From Flexivirga endophytica (GTDB lineage Bacteria > Actinomycetota > Actinomycetes > Actinomycetales > Dermatophilaceae): a stretch of 64,000 nt of DNA. The notes under the pieces are model-generated. The model saw nothing but the letters and a program-made list of their open reading frames with translations. It ran no database searches and was not told the DNA's origin. This document shows, one piece after another, positions 41,899 to 50,867 of the stretch (position 1 is its first letter; every line of letters starts with the position of its first letter). The stretch lies in the NCBI RefSeq assembly GCF_014640635.1, contig NZ_BMHI01000003.1, forward strand, positions 434,001 through 498,000. Reading direction: 5' to 3'. A program made the translations under genes and the position numbers.

Positions 41899-43077
41899 TC
41901 ACTCGGCGCCCTGGCGCAGCGCCTGCCGGAAGCTCAGCTTGTGCGAGGTCTGCATCAGCGCTGTGCGATACATCCGCTCCGCGAAGCGCAGGATCGCGTA
42001 TGCACCGGCGAGCGCGATCAGCAACGCCACCAACGGTTCCCACCACGCCGCGTCACCGGCCAGCACGCGGGCCGGCATCGCGATGGTGGAGAAGATCGGG
42101 ACGAAGGACAGCACCGCCTGGAACACCCCGGTCGTCAGGATGCCGCCGAAGAAGACGATCGCGACGAGCGCGGTCATCGGCGCCGACGTCGACTGCACGT
42201 CCTCCGAGCGTGTCGCGAGCGCGCCGACGACCGCCCACAGCGCTGCCAGGGCGAGGAACCCGATCAGGAAGAACGGCACGAACCACCCGATGCCCGGCGC
42301 CAACTGGCCCAGCAGGTCGGTGTTGTCGGTCACCAGCAGCCCGCCGACGCCGACCAGTGACAACAGCACCACCTGCCCGAGCGCCAGGACCGTGTTGCCG
42401 ATGATCTTGCCGATCAGCAGCTGCCGCAACGGGATCGCCGAGGCGATGATCTCGACGATGCGGTTCTGCTTCTCCTCCACGACGCTGTTCGCGATCGCCA
42501 TGCCGAAGAGCAGTGCGGCGAGGTAGAACAGCATCCCGAAGACGACTCCGCCCACGCGCGCGGCGCCCTCGTCGTCATCGTTCGGAGCGAGCAGTTCGTA
42601 GGGCAGCTGGGAGCCCTTCTGCAACTGCGCGAGCGTGGTGCCGGACGCTGCGGCGTTGCGGCGGACGGCGTCCTGCTGCACCGCTTGGCCGAGGTAGGTC
42701 GCGACGTCGGTGTTGCGGCTGGACTTGCCGATCAGCCGCCAGCCGTCGCCGGATCGGACCAGGCCGGCGTCCGCCGTACCGTCGGACACCATCTCCGTGA
42801 CCGATTTCGCCGAATCGGCCTGGCGCGGTTGCAGTTCCAACTTCGCGTCGGCCGTGTCCGCCATCCGGTCGGCGGCGGTGACGAGCTTGGACGCCGTGGC
42901 GTTCGGAACGGCGATCTTCTTGGTGTCGGTGTGTCCGGCGAACGCGAACTGTATGCCGATGGCGGCGACCACCAGGACCAGCATCAGGGCGGTGGACACC
43001 AGGAAGTTGCGATCGCGCAGCTTGACCGAGACCTCGCGGACGGCAACGAGGCGCCATACGGAATTGGTCGACTTCAT
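41899..43077 (-). CDS. ABC-2 exporter permease (NatB-like)
   Basis: 392 residues. One N-terminal membrane segment (about 28-48) and a ~130-residue external loop are followed by five to six membrane segments from residue ~175 on, with 'SVVEEKQNRIVEIIASA' between segments, a hallmark of NatB/YhaP-type permeases. Its start overlaps the stop of the ATPase gene (ATGA). It probably exports sodium, a drug or a peptide; the substrate is unknown. Confidence 0.87.
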   Translation of the reverse strand: MKSTNSVWRLVAVREVSVKLRDRNFLVSTALMLVLVVAAIGIQFAFAGHTDTKKIAVPNATASKLVTAADRMADTADAKLELQPRQADSAKSVTEMVSDGTADAGLVRSGDGWRLIGKSSRNTDVATYLGQAVQQDAVRRNAAASGTTLAQLQKGSQLPYELLAPNDDDEGAARVGGVVFGMLFYLAALLFGMAIANSVVEEKQNRIVEIIASAIPLRQLLIGKIIGNTVLALGQVVLLSLVGVGGLLVTDNTDLLGQLAPGIGWFVPFFLIGFLALAALWAVVGALATRSEDVQSTSAPMTALVAIVFFGGILTTGVFQAVLSFVPIFSTIAMPARVLAGDAAWWEPLVALLIALAGAYAILRFAERMYRTALMQTSHKLSFRQALRQGAE

Positions 43078-43955
43078 GCGGTGACCTCGCGGTAGATGTC
43101 GGCGACGGAAGGGACGATCTCGGCGAGTTCGCGCACCGAACCGCGGCGCAGGGCCTCGGTCAGCAGTCGATCGGTGTCCTCGGCAGCCGCCAGTTGCACG
43201 ACGGCGGTGTCGCCGCCCACATCGATGACATCGAGCCAGCCGAGGTCGCGCACCCAGCCGGCGTCGTTGCCGGTGACCAGCCGGTGTCGAAGTGGTCCGC
43301 TGCGTCGCAGCTCGTCGGCGACGCCGTCGGCGACGACCCGGCCGCGCGACAGGATGACGATGCGGTCGCAGAGCCGCTCGACGAGGTCGAGCTGATGGGA
43401 GGAGAACAGCACCGGAGTGCCGGTCGAGGTGAATTCGCGCAACAACGCGACCATGTCGTCGACGGCGCCCGGGTCGAGGCCGGAGAACGGCTCGTCCAGG
43501 ACCAGCATCTTGGGCCGCGCGATCACCGCGGCGACGATCTGCACCCGCTGCTGGTTGCCCAGAGACAGCGCCTCCAGCTTGTCCTTGGCCCGGTCGGCGA
43601 GGCCGAACCGGTCCAACAGTGCTGTCCCCCGCTCACGAGCATCGTGGGCCGAAACCCCGTGCAGTTGTGCGAGATAGGCGACCTGCTCCAGCACCGGTTG
43701 CTTCGGGTAGAGCCCACGCTCCTCCGGCATGTAACCGAACTCGCGGCGGTCGATCGCGGTGACCGGTGCGTCGTTCCACCGCACCTCGCCGGCGCTGGCC
43801 TGTAGGACGCCCATGACCATCCGCATGGTCGTGGTCTTGCCGGCGCCGTTGCCGCCGACGAAGCCGACGAGTTGCCCGTCGCCCACCTCGAAACTGACGT
43901 CGTCCACGGCCACGTGCCCGCCGAACCGGCGCGTCAGTCGGTCAAGCCGCAACAT
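43074..43955 (-). CDS. ABC exporter ATP-binding protein (NatA-like)
   Basis: 293 residues. Walker A 'GGNGAGKT' is near residue 37, signature 'LSLGNQQRVQ', Walker B 'MLVLDEPFSGLDP' and H-loop 'FSSHQL'. The C-terminal domain is the type found with NatB permeases. It is co-translated with the downstream permease. A 49-codon gene lies 32 bp upstream and the response regulator gene precedes that, so this exporter may be a target of, or share transcription with, the two-component system. Confidence 0.92.
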   Translation of the reverse strand: MLRLDRLTRRFGGHVAVDDVSFEVGDGQLVGFVGGNGAGKTTTMRMVMGVLQASAGEVRWNDAPVTAIDRREFGYMPEERGLYPKQPVLEQVAYLAQLHGVSAHDARERGTALLDRFGLADRAKDKLEALSLGNQQRVQIVAAVIARPKMLVLDEPFSGLDPGAVDDMVALLREFTSTGTPVLFSSHQLDLVERLCDRIVILSRGRVVADGVADELRRSGPLRHRLVTGNDAGWVRDLGWLDVIDVGGDTAVVQLAAAEDTDRLLTEALRRGSVRELAEIVPSVADIYREVTA

Positions 43956-43987
43956 CAGGTGTCTCCCTCTTCTCCATGGGTGGGTGG

Positions 43988-44137
43988 TCAGCCCAGCTCT
44001 GCCAGCAAGGCACGACCGGGTCGACCACTGACGATGAACTGCGATGCGCAGGGGACGGGGACCATGCGGATCTCCACCTGTGACGTGCCGATGCCGACCG
44101 TGGTGATCACGGTGGGGCGTCCCCGGTAGATCTTCAT
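43988..44137 (-). CDS. 49-residue hypothetical protein
   Basis: A short gene begins MKIYRGRPTVITTVGIGT and ends 'GRALLAELG'. GAGGGGAG lies a few bases before its ATG, and it runs in the same direction as, and 32 bp ahead of, the NatA-like gene. It is basic, without a membrane segment or known motif. Spacing and ribosome binding site support it being real; the function is unknown. Confidence 0.5.
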   Translation of the reverse strand: MKIYRGRPTVITTVGIGTSQVEIRMVPVPCASQFIVSGRPGRALLAELG

Positions 44138-44230
44138 CCGACTCCCCTCACGCGTTCATCTCGACCGTATGGCGCAACGCGCGACCACGGATCCGGCCGG
44201 CGACGGAGATCCGCGCAGCCGATCGTGGTG

Positions 44231-44920
44231 CTACTCCCCCGCTCGGATGAGGCCATTCTCGTAGACGAACACCACCGCCTGCACTCGGTCGCGCACCTGC
44301 AGCTTGGACAGCACGTTGGACACGTGCGTCTTGACGGTGGCCTCGCCCAGGAAGAGCCGGCGGGCGATCTCCGCGTTGGCCAGGCCCCGGCCGACCAGCT
44401 CCAACACCTCTCGCTCACGCGGTGTCAGCCGCTCCAGCGCGGCGGTCGGCTGTGGATCGGCCGTGCTGGTGGCGGGGCCCGCCGTCATACGCTCGATCAC
44501 GCGCAGCGTGACCTCCGGCGCCAGCAGGGCGTGCCCGCGCGCGACGGATCGGATCGCGTCGACCAGGCCCTCCGGCTCGGTGTTCTTCAGCAGGAATCCG
44601 CTTGCCCCCGCACGCAATCCGTCGAAGAGGTAGTCGTCCCGGTCGAAGGTGGTCAGCAGGACGACCTTGGCCAGGCCCGCGGCGACGATCTGCTCGGTCG
44701 CCGCGATGCCGTCCATGACGGGCATCTGCACGTCCATCAGCACCAGGTCGGGGCGCTCGCGGCGCACCACCTCGATGGCCTGCGCACCGTCGGCGGCGTC
44801 GCCGACCACCTCGATGTCGTCCTCCACCGACAGCATCATCGCGAAGCTGCTGCGGACCAGCCGCTGGTCATCGACCACGACGACCCGGGTCGGTGCGGGC
44901 GTTCGAGGTTGTGCCGTCAC
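44231..44920 (-). CDS. NarL/FixJ-family response regulator
   Basis: About 229 residues from GTG 44920. The receiver domain (about 10-125) has 'VVVVDDQRLVR', phospho-acceptor Asp in 'LVLMDVQMPVMDG', 'LLTTFDRDDYL' (Thr switch) and 'FLLKNTEPE' (Lys). The C-terminal LuxR-type HTH is 'LTPREREVLELVGRGLANAE ... TVKTHVSNVLSKL'. GTG 44920 was chosen because it overlaps the TGA of the preceding membrane-protein gene (GTGA), which implies translational coupling; a longer start exists. The partner kinase is encoded at 45880-47151. Confidence 0.92.
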   Translation of the reverse strand: MTAQPRTPAPTRVVVVDDQRLVRSSFAMMLSVEDDIEVVGDAADGAQAIEVVRRERPDLVLMDVQMPVMDGIAATEQIVAAGLAKVVLLTTFDRDDYLFDGLRAGASGFLLKNTEPEGLVDAIRSVARGHALLAPEVTLRVIERMTAGPATSTADPQPTAALERLTPREREVLELVGRGLANAEIARRLFLGEATVKTHVSNVLSKLQVRDRVQAVVFVYENGLIRAGE

Positions 44921-45795
44921 TGTCGCTTGACCAGGCCACCGACGCCGGCCAGCAACAGCAGAACGCCGGCGACCAGCGTCAGCCACAGGCCCCAGCCGCT
45001 GCCGAAGTGGAAGTCGATGCTGCCCATGTCGCCGGACGCCTTGAGCTGGTCCTTGGCCTCGCCGGCCTTGTCATGGACCCAGCTCCACCGGTAGATCGTC
45101 AGGCCGACGACTGCCAGCCCGCCGACGGCGCCCGCGACGGCGGCCGGGACGGAGAGTGCCCGTTTGCCGAGGCCACGCAGCACCCCGAGCACGATGACGA
45201 CGGCACCGATCGCGGCGATCACCCAGCCTTCCCAGAGCGAGCCGTCCTCGTCCGACGTCGCGCTGGTGGCCGAGGTCGAACTCGACGAGCCACCGTCGGA
45301 GCTCGAGTCGCTGTCGCAGGCGTCGCCCGGTCCCGAGCACGACGCGTGGTTGAACGCGTTGACCGACATCGACGCGCTGATCGGCAGCACGTTGCTCGAC
45401 ACCTTCGCCGACGCCCACGGCCCGAAACAGCAGGCGATCGCGACGACCGCGAAGAGCGCCATCAGCCAGCCCAAGACCTTCGGCAGCGGCGACGGGCCGG
45501 CGGCCGGGGGTGCGCCATACGGCTGCTGCTGGAACTGCTGGCCGCCATACGGTTGCTGCTGGTAGGGCTGCTGGAACTGCTGCGGCGGCCCGGCATACCC
45601 CTGGTTGCCCGGCTGCTGCGGTTGCCCCTGCCCGTAGGCCGGTCGGCCGTAACCTGGTGGCCCGTATGGCGGCTGCTGGGGCGGCGGATTGCCCTGCGGT
45701 TGCTGGCCGTGAGGGCCGCCATAGCCCGGACCGGGCTGTCCCTGCGGCGGCTGTTGCTGGGGTCGTTGCTGCGGGTTGTACGGGTTGTCAGTCAT
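44917..45795 (-). CDS. four-segment membrane protein with Pro/Gln-rich N-terminus, inside the two-component operon
   Basis: 292 residues. Residues 1-~100 are Gln/Pro/Gly/Tyr-rich ('QQFQQPYQQQPYGGQQFQQQ'), then four membrane segments start at about 107, 195, 220 and 268, with a Ser/Asp-rich external loop holding two Cys ('HASCSGPGDACDSD'). It is encoded between the histidine kinase and the response regulator and overlaps the latter by GTGA, so it is probably an accessory sensor or target of the system. The N-terminus resembles in style the DUF4282 protein at 28904, but the membrane part is different. Confidence 0.7.
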   Translation of the reverse strand: MTDNPYNPQQRPQQQPPQGQPGPGYGGPHGQQPQGNPPPQQPPYGPPGYGRPAYGQGQPQQPGNQGYAGPPQQFQQPYQQQPYGGQQFQQQPYGAPPAAGPSPLPKVLGWLMALFAVVAIACCFGPWASAKVSSNVLPISASMSVNAFNHASCSGPGDACDSDSSSDGGSSSSTSATSATSDEDGSLWEGWVIAAIGAVVIVLGVLRGLGKRALSVPAAVAGAVGGLAVVGLTIYRWSWVHDKAGEAKDQLKASGDMGSIDFHFGSGWGLWLTLVAGVLLLLAGVGGLVKRQ

Positions 45796-45879
45796 GCCTC
45801 TCCCTGGGCCGGAGCGATCCGGCGGCGCGACGAGTCGGGTGCGTGGGGCAACTCTAGCCAGGAGTGGCTTCCTTCGCGG

Positions 45880-47151
45880 TCAGTCGAAGGGCAACCGCAC
45901 CCGCACCCGGAAGCCGCCGGTCTGCCGCGGTCCGATCTCCGCCTCCCCGCCGAGCACCTCGACCCGCTCGCGCATGCCGACCAGGCCGAGTCCGGTGCCG
46001 GCGGTCCCGGGACGGGCGCGTCCGGCGTCGACGATCTCCACCTCGGCATACGGGCGATCCGCCTGCCCGAACCGTGTGACGACCGACGCGGTCGTCGCGC
46101 TGCTGTGCCGCTGCACATTGGCCAGGGCTTCCTGCACAGTGCGGTAGATGGCCAGCCCGATGCCGGGCGGGACCTCCGTCGGCGCCCGTCGGTCGTCGAC
46201 GACCCGCCAGTCGACCGCGAGGCCGGTGGCGCGGTAGTCGCTCACCAGCGCGTCGACGTCGTCGAGCCCGGGCGTGGGCGCGCGGTCGATGTCGGCCGAC
46301 GAGCGCAACGTGCCCAACAGTGCTCGCATCTCGGCCACGGCCGACCGCGACGAGCGCTCGATCCCGGTCAGCGCGTCCCGTGCGGCGTCCGGTTGCTTGT
46401 CGAGCACGCGCCGGGCCGCGCCGGCCTGCACGCCGATCACCGACACGTGGTGCGCGACGACGTCGTGCAACTCGCGGGCGATCCGCAGCCGCTCGGCGTC
46501 GACGGCCTGCCGGCGCAACTCCACGGCCTGCAAGTCGATGGTGCGCGCCTGGTCCTCGAGCTCACGCCGCCGCCGCAGGTTGCGCCACTCCAGGATGCCG
46601 AGCAGCACCGCGCCGCCGAGGTAGATCACATTGGTGAGCACCGTGATGACGGTCGCGCCCAACCAGCCGGGTATGACGTCGGAGCCGCGCATCCCGTCAT
46701 ACGACTCGGTGAACAGCACGTAGACCACCCAGCCGGCCAGCAGCGCCAGGCAGCCGCCGATCACCCACGCGCCCACGACGCGGCGCCGGCCCCAGGCCGC
46801 CCCCGAGTAGATCGCGAAGAGGTAGACGAACTGGATGCCGAGGGTCGTGGTGAGCCGCCCGTCGAGCTGTCCGGTGATCACCCACGCGCACGTCACGAAC
46901 GCGGTCGTGGCCACCGGGAAACGCCGGCGGACCACGAGCGCGGCGCACGGAACGACGACGTAGAGGTACTGCAGTCGGATGTCCGTGTGGTCCTGCGCGA
47001 GCGCGCCGACCGCGCGATAGCCCTCCGTGCAGATCGCGGCCACCGCCAGCCAGATCAGCGCCACGGGTCCGTCGACGCGCCACCACCGCGGCGGCAGCGG
47101 ACGCGTCCAGCTGTCGTCGATGGTGAGCGTGGAACGCCAGGAGTCGGGCAC
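45880..47151 (-). CDS. sensor histidine kinase (NarL-partner, HisKA_3 type)
   Basis: 423 residues. Four to five membrane segments lie in residues ~25-185. A coiled coil ('RRRRELEDQARTIDLQAVEL') precedes the HisKA_3 phospho-acceptor 'ERLRIARELHDVVAHHVSVI' (His in 'ELHD'). The ATP-binding domain has 'VQEALANVQRHS' (N box) and 'GTGLGLVGMRERVEVLGG' (G box). It senses an envelope signal through the membrane part and phosphorylates the regulator at 44231-44920. It is the first gene of the minus-strand operon. Confidence 0.93.
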   Translation of the reverse strand: MPDSWRSTLTIDDSWTRPLPPRWWRVDGPVALIWLAVAAICTEGYRAVGALAQDHTDIRLQYLYVVVPCAALVVRRRFPVATTAFVTCAWVITGQLDGRLTTTLGIQFVYLFAIYSGAAWGRRRVVGAWVIGGCLALLAGWVVYVLFTESYDGMRGSDVIPGWLGATVITVLTNVIYLGGAVLLGILEWRNLRRRRELEDQARTIDLQAVELRRQAVDAERLRIARELHDVVAHHVSVIGVQAGAARRVLDKQPDAARDALTGIERSSRSAVAEMRALLGTLRSSADIDRAPTPGLDDVDALVSDYRATGLAVDWRVVDDRRAPTEVPPGIGLAIYRTVQEALANVQRHSSATTASVVTRFGQADRPYAEVEIVDAGRARPGTAGTGLGLVGMRERVEVLGGEAEIGPRQTGGFRVRVRLPFD

Positions 47152-47405
47152 ACGGCGAGGTTAACCACTGGCGTATGGCGCCACCTCCGCCGCGCGACGG
47201 AGGTGGCCGAGCCTCTGCGGAGCTCCTCGGTGCTTCTACGGAGCTTCTTCGGGGTTCTTCCGGGTTCTTCGGTGCGACCGATGAGTTATCGGGCGCTGCC
47301 TGGTCCAACCCTTTGTCCAACCGTTTTGGCAGCAACCATCACGGACACTACGAACATCGCGGATACGACGAACATCTCCGACACCACGGACGCAGGGAGC
47401 CCATC
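47152..47405. other. divergent regulatory region with hairpin and short repeats
   Basis: This region separates the kinase operon from the DHFR-like gene. It contains a 10-bp stem (gccacctccg 47180-47189 with cggaggtggc 47198-47207), a run of cttcgg/cttctt near-repeats at 47225-47275, and an 18-bp direct repeat in two copies (47342-47358 and 47360-47376, cggayacnacgaacatc). No gene is supported. Confidence 0.5.
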
Positions 47406-47951
47406 ATGAGCCGCAAGGTCACAGCCCACCTCTTCCACTCGGTCAACGGCGTCGTCGAGGCGCCGAACCTCTTCCAGTTCGACTCGTTCGGCCCGGAGGA
47501 GGGGGAAGCCATGGGCAAGTCGATCGCACCCGTCACCGACATGGTCCTCGGCCGCACGCTCTGGCAGGAGTGGTCGCAGTACTGGCCGGGCAACGACGAT
47601 CTGTTCGGCAGCTTCATCAACCCGGTGCGCAAGCACGTCGTCTCTTCGACGCTGTCCGGTGAGTTGCCGTGGAACAGCACTCTGGTGCAAGGAGATCCGG
47701 TCGATTACGTCAAGGCGTTGCGTGACAACGGCGCCGAGGGCGACATCTCTATCGGGGGCGGCATCAAGACCATCCGGTCGCTCTTCACCGCCGGCGTCGT
47801 CGACGCGCTGACCCTGACCACCCACCCGGTCGTCACGCCCGACGGCGCGCGGCTGTTCGACGAGACCGTGCCGATGACTCGCCTGCGGTTGGTGGACTCG
47901 CAGATCACGTCCGCGGGGAACGCCATACTGACGTATTCGCTGCGCGACTGA
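47406..47951 (+). CDS. dihydrofolate reductase-like (RibD C-terminal domain) protein
   Basis: 181 residues. 'KVTAHLFHSVNGVVEAP' at the start and 'GDISIGGGIKTIRSLFTAGV' and 'DALTLTTHPVVTPDG' later are typical of the actinobacterial DHFR-family/RibD_C reductases, which act on pteridines, flavins or unknown carbonyls with NADPH. Classic folate-binding residues are not all present, so it is probably not the essential FolA. ATG 47406 opens the conserved region. It ends 8 bp before a long hairpin. Confidence 0.82.
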   Translation: MSRKVTAHLFHSVNGVVEAPNLFQFDSFGPEEGEAMGKSIAPVTDMVLGRTLWQEWSQYWPGNDDLFGSFINPVRKHVVSSTLSGELPWNSTLVQGDPVDYVKALRDNGAEGDISIGGGIKTIRSLFTAGVVDALTLTTHPVVTPDGARLFDETVPMTRLRLVDSQITSAGNAILTYSLRD

Positions 47952-47958
47952 GCGCGTC

Positions 47959-48046
47959 CCTCCCATGCCGAATGACGGCTCTCTCGGCGAGTGACGGCCC
48001 AATCGGACCGTCACTCGGCGAAGAAGCCGTCATTCGGCATGGGAGG
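47959..48046. terminator. very long bidirectional hairpin between convergent genes
   Basis: Outer arms of 22 bp (47959-47980 and 48025-48046, perfect) enclose a second inverted repeat with a 10-bp core (cgagtgacgg / ccgtcactcg). It sits between the DHFR-like gene and serS, both of which end next to it. Confidence 0.8.
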
Positions 48047-48077
48047 TGGCGGTCGGGTGGGGCGGCGGCGCTGTTCC

Positions 48078-49388
48078 TCAGGCGGGGCGTATGACGTCCG
48101 TGCCGAGGAACGGCTGCAGCGCCTGCGGCACCCGGATCGAGCCGTCGGCCTGCTGGTGGTTCTCCAGCAGCGCGACGATCGGCCGGGTGTCGGTGAGCAT
48201 GGTGCCGTTGAGGGTGGCGACGAACTCCGTCTTGCCGCCCTCGCCGCGCTGGCGGATGTTGAGCCGGCGCGCCTGGTAGGTCGTGCAGTTGGAGGTCGAC
48301 GTCAGCTCACGGTACTTGCCCTGCGTCGGCACCCACGCCTCGCAGTCGTACTTGCGCGCCGCGGAGCCACCGAGGTCACCGGCGGCGACGTCGATGACGC
48401 GGTAGGGCAGCTCCAGCCCGTCGAGCAACCGACGCTCGATGCGCAGCAGGTTCTGGTGCTCCTCGACCGCCTGCTGCGGGTCGCAGTAGACGAACATCTC
48501 GGTCTTGGTGAACTGGTGCACCCGGAAGATGCCGCGGGTGTCCTTGCCGTAGGACCCGGCCTCGCGGCGATAGCACGTCGAGGTGGCGGTGTAGCGCAAC
48601 GGACCGTTCGACAGGTCGAGGATCTCGTCGGTGTGGAAGCCGGCGAGCGCCACCTCGCTGGTGCCGGTGAGGTAGAGCTCGCCCGACTCCAGTTCATAGA
48701 CGTCCTCGTGTGCGTCGAGGTAGCCGGTGCCGCCCATCGACTGTGCGCTGACCAGCGTCGGCACGATGAGCGGTGTGAAACCCTCCTCGGCGGCGATGCT
48801 CTGGGCGTAGGCCATCAGTGCGTTGGACAGGCGGGCACCCGCGCCCTTGAGGAAGTAGAACCGCGAGCCGCTGACCTTCGCACCCCGCTGCATGTCGATG
48901 GCGTCGAGCTTCTCGCCGAGGGCCAGGTGGTCCAGCGGCTCGAAGTCGAAGCTGCGCGGCTCACCGACGGTCTCCAGGGTCTCGAAGTCCTCCTCGCCGC
49001 CGGCGGGGACACCGTCGAGGACGATGTTGTCCAGCTCGCGCAGCAGCGCGGTGAACTCCTTGTCCTCCTGGTCCGCGGCGGCTTCGCGCTGCTTGACCTG
49101 CGCGGACAGCTCGGTCGCCCGGGCACGTGCCTCGTCGGCCTCCTTGGCCAGCACGTCGACATCGGCCGACCCGGCCTTGCGCGCGGCGTTCAGCTTCCCC
49201 ATGGCAGCGCCGACCGACTTGCTGACGGTCTTCTGCTGGGAACGCAGGCTCTCGAACTCGGTGATGGAGGAGCGCCGCTTCTCGTCGGCTGCGAGCACCT
49301 GGTCGACCAGGGTCTCGTCGGCGCCGCGAGCGCGCTGGCTCGCACGCACGAGGTCGGGGTTGTCGCGCACTAGCTTGATGTCGATCAC
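48078..49388 (-). CDS. serS: seryl-tRNA synthetase
   Basis: 436 residues from GTG 49388 ('[20 protein letters not shown]'). An N-terminal coiled-coil arm that grips tRNA-Ser (residues ~28-105) precedes the class II core with '[14 protein letters not shown]' (Ser-binding), '[22 protein letters not shown]' (motif 2 region) and '[19 protein letters not shown]' (motif 3). It charges tRNA-Ser. Divergent from the DAG-kinase-like gene. Confidence 0.96.
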   Translation of the reverse strand: MIDIKLVRDNPDLVRASQRARGADETLVDQVLAADEKRRSSITEFESLRSQQKTVSKSVGAAMGKLNAARKAGSADVDVLAKEADEARARATELSAQVKQREAAADQEDKEFTALLRELDNIVLDGVPAGGEEDFETLETVGEPRSFDFEPLDHLALGEKLDAIDMQRGAKVSGSRFYFLKGAGARLSNALMAYAQSIAAEEGFTPLIVPTLVSAQSMGGTGYLDAHEDVYELESGELYLTGTSEVALAGFHTDEILDLSNGPLRYTATSTCYRREAGSYGKDTRGIFRVHQFTKTEMFVYCDPQQAVEEHQNLLRIERRLLDGLELPYRVIDVAAGDLGGSAARKYDCEAWVPTQGKYRELTSTSNCTTYQARRLNIRQRGEGGKTEFVATLNGTMLTDTRPIVALLENHQQADGSIRVPQALQPFLGTDVIRPA

Positions 49389-49484
49389 GACAGGCAAGGC
49401 TACGCGGCGCACCATGCGGGCGCGCAACCCGATAACGTCTGCCGGAATCAGGCGGACCCGTCAGTAACCAGGAAGGTTCTATTC

Positions 49485-50399
49485 GTGCAACGTGCTGCGG
49501 TGATCGTCAACCCGACGAAGGTCAAGGACCTCCAGGTGTTGCGCGACCGGTTGACGGCGATCTTCCGGGGCTACGGATGGGCACCGCCGCTGTGGTCGGA
49601 GACGACCGTGGAGGACCCGGGCGAGGGGCAGGCGCGTGCTGCGCTCGAGCAGGGCGTCGACCTGGTCGCCGCCCTGGGTGGTGACGGCACCATGCGGTGC
49701 GCCGCATCGGCGATGCTCGGGACCGGGACGCCGCTGGCCGTGCTCGCCGGCGGCACCGGCAACCTCTTCGCGCGGCAGCTGGGCCTGCCGGTCAATCGGT
49801 ATGCCGACGCGCTGCGCATCGGCCTGTCGGGCGCGGACGGCGCGATCGACGCCATCCGGATCTCGCTGGCCGGGAGTGCACCGGGAGAGTTCGACGCCGA
49901 CCACATCGGACTGGTCATGGGCGGAGTGGGCCGGGACGCCGACATCATGGCCGACACCACCGAGAAGTTGAAGGCTCGGCTGAGCTGGACGGCATACCTC
50001 GTCGCCGGCATGAAGCAGTTGCGGCACGAGCTGGTGCCCGCCCGGATCCGCATCGACGGCGGCCCGGAGATCCGGCGCGACGTCACCAGCGTGCTGGCCG
50101 GCAACTGCGGCATGTTGCAGGGCGGAATGAAGCTGATGCCGAAGGCCGTCGTCGACGACGGACTGCTCGACGCCGTGGTCGTCCGGGGCGGCGGGGCGCA
50201 TTGGCTGCCGGTGGTCGGCAAGGTGCTGACGCGTTCGCAGAAGGACTCCGAGCACTTCATGCGTGCGCAGTTCACCGAGATGATCGTGGACGTGGACATG
50301 CCGCAACGGGTCGAGGTCGACGGCGACGTCATCGGTATGGCGTACTCCGTGCGCTTCCGCGCCGATCGCGGGGCCCTGACGGTGCGCCTGCCTCGCTGA
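49485..50399 (+). CDS. diacylglycerol kinase family lipid kinase
   Basis: 304 residues. 'VIVNPTK' at the N-terminus and 'ALGGDGTMRCAASAM' (GGDGT nucleotide loop, residues ~65-70), followed by 'PLAVLAGGTGNLFARQLGLP', are the DAGK catalytic signatures. It phosphorylates diacylglycerol or a similar lipid using ATP at the inner membrane face. It starts at GTG 49485 and is coupled to the SRPBCC gene by a TGATG overlap. Confidence 0.92.
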   Translation: MQRAAVIVNPTKVKDLQVLRDRLTAIFRGYGWAPPLWSETTVEDPGEGQARAALEQGVDLVAALGGDGTMRCAASAMLGTGTPLAVLAGGTGNLFARQLGLPVNRYADALRIGLSGADGAIDAIRISLAGSAPGEFDADHIGLVMGGVGRDADIMADTTEKLKARLSWTAYLVAGMKQLRHELVPARIRIDGGPEIRRDVTSVLAGNCGMLQGGMKLMPKAVVDDGLLDAVVVRGGGAHWLPVVGKVLTRSQKDSEHFMRAQFTEMIVDVDMPQRVEVDGDVIGMAYSVRFRADRGALTVRLPR

Positions 50400-50854
50400 T
50401 GGGACGGCACTTCCGCTTCGCCAGCTCGCACCACCTGGCCGCACCCAGGGACGCCGTCTTCGAGGTGCTGCGGGATGCCGAGCGCTGGCCGGAATGGTGG
50501 CCGCAGATCCGGTCCGTGACGCCATACGACGACACGCACGGCAGTGCGGAGATCCGCAGTGTGCTGCCCCTGACCCTGCACGTCGAGCTGGCGACCGAGC
50601 TGGTCGACGCCGAATCCGGTGTGTTGCGAGCAAGATTGAGCGGCGATCTGGTCGGCTGGTCCCAATTCGCGGTGCGTGCCGACGGGGTCGACCGGACGAT
50701 CCTGGACTACACGCAGGAGGTCGACCTCGGTATGCCGGGCCTGCTCGGCCGACTGGCGTGCTCCGCCCCGGCGCGTCCGGTGCTGCTGGCCAATCACGCG
50801 ACGATGATGCGGGCCGGTATGCGTGGGCTGACCCATCGAGCCCGCGAGAGCTGA
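50399..50854 (+). CDS. SRPBCC (START-like) lipid-binding fold protein
   Basis: 151 residues. The N-terminus 'SSHHLAAPRDAVFEVLRDAE' and 'WPEWWPQI' are the usual opening of polyketide cyclase/START-like (SRPBCC) proteins, which bind hydrophobic ligands in a deep pocket. Its start overlaps the stop of the lipid kinase gene, so the two are probably functionally linked, perhaps in lipid handling. The ligand is unknown. Confidence 0.85.
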   Translation: MGRHFRFASSHHLAAPRDAVFEVLRDAERWPEWWPQIRSVTPYDDTHGSAEIRSVLPLTLHVELATELVDAESGVLRARLSGDLVGWSQFAVRADGVDRTILDYTQEVDLGMPGLLGRLACSAPARPVLLANHATMMRAGMRGLTHRARES

Positions 50855-50867
50855 AGCGGGCCGATCC

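Noticed and set aside
43988-44137. leader peptide or attenuator for the ABC genes
   Set aside because: No regulatory codon run and no alternative hairpins were seen; it is kept only as a small gene.
44893-47409. 838-codon open frame on the plus strand across the two-component genes
   Set aside because: It runs antisense through three genes with strong family motifs and shows no motif itself.
48078-49427. longer serS start at 49427
   Set aside because: The extra residues precede the conserved '[11 protein letters not shown]' start; GTG 49388 gives the standard seryl-tRNA synthetase N-terminus.
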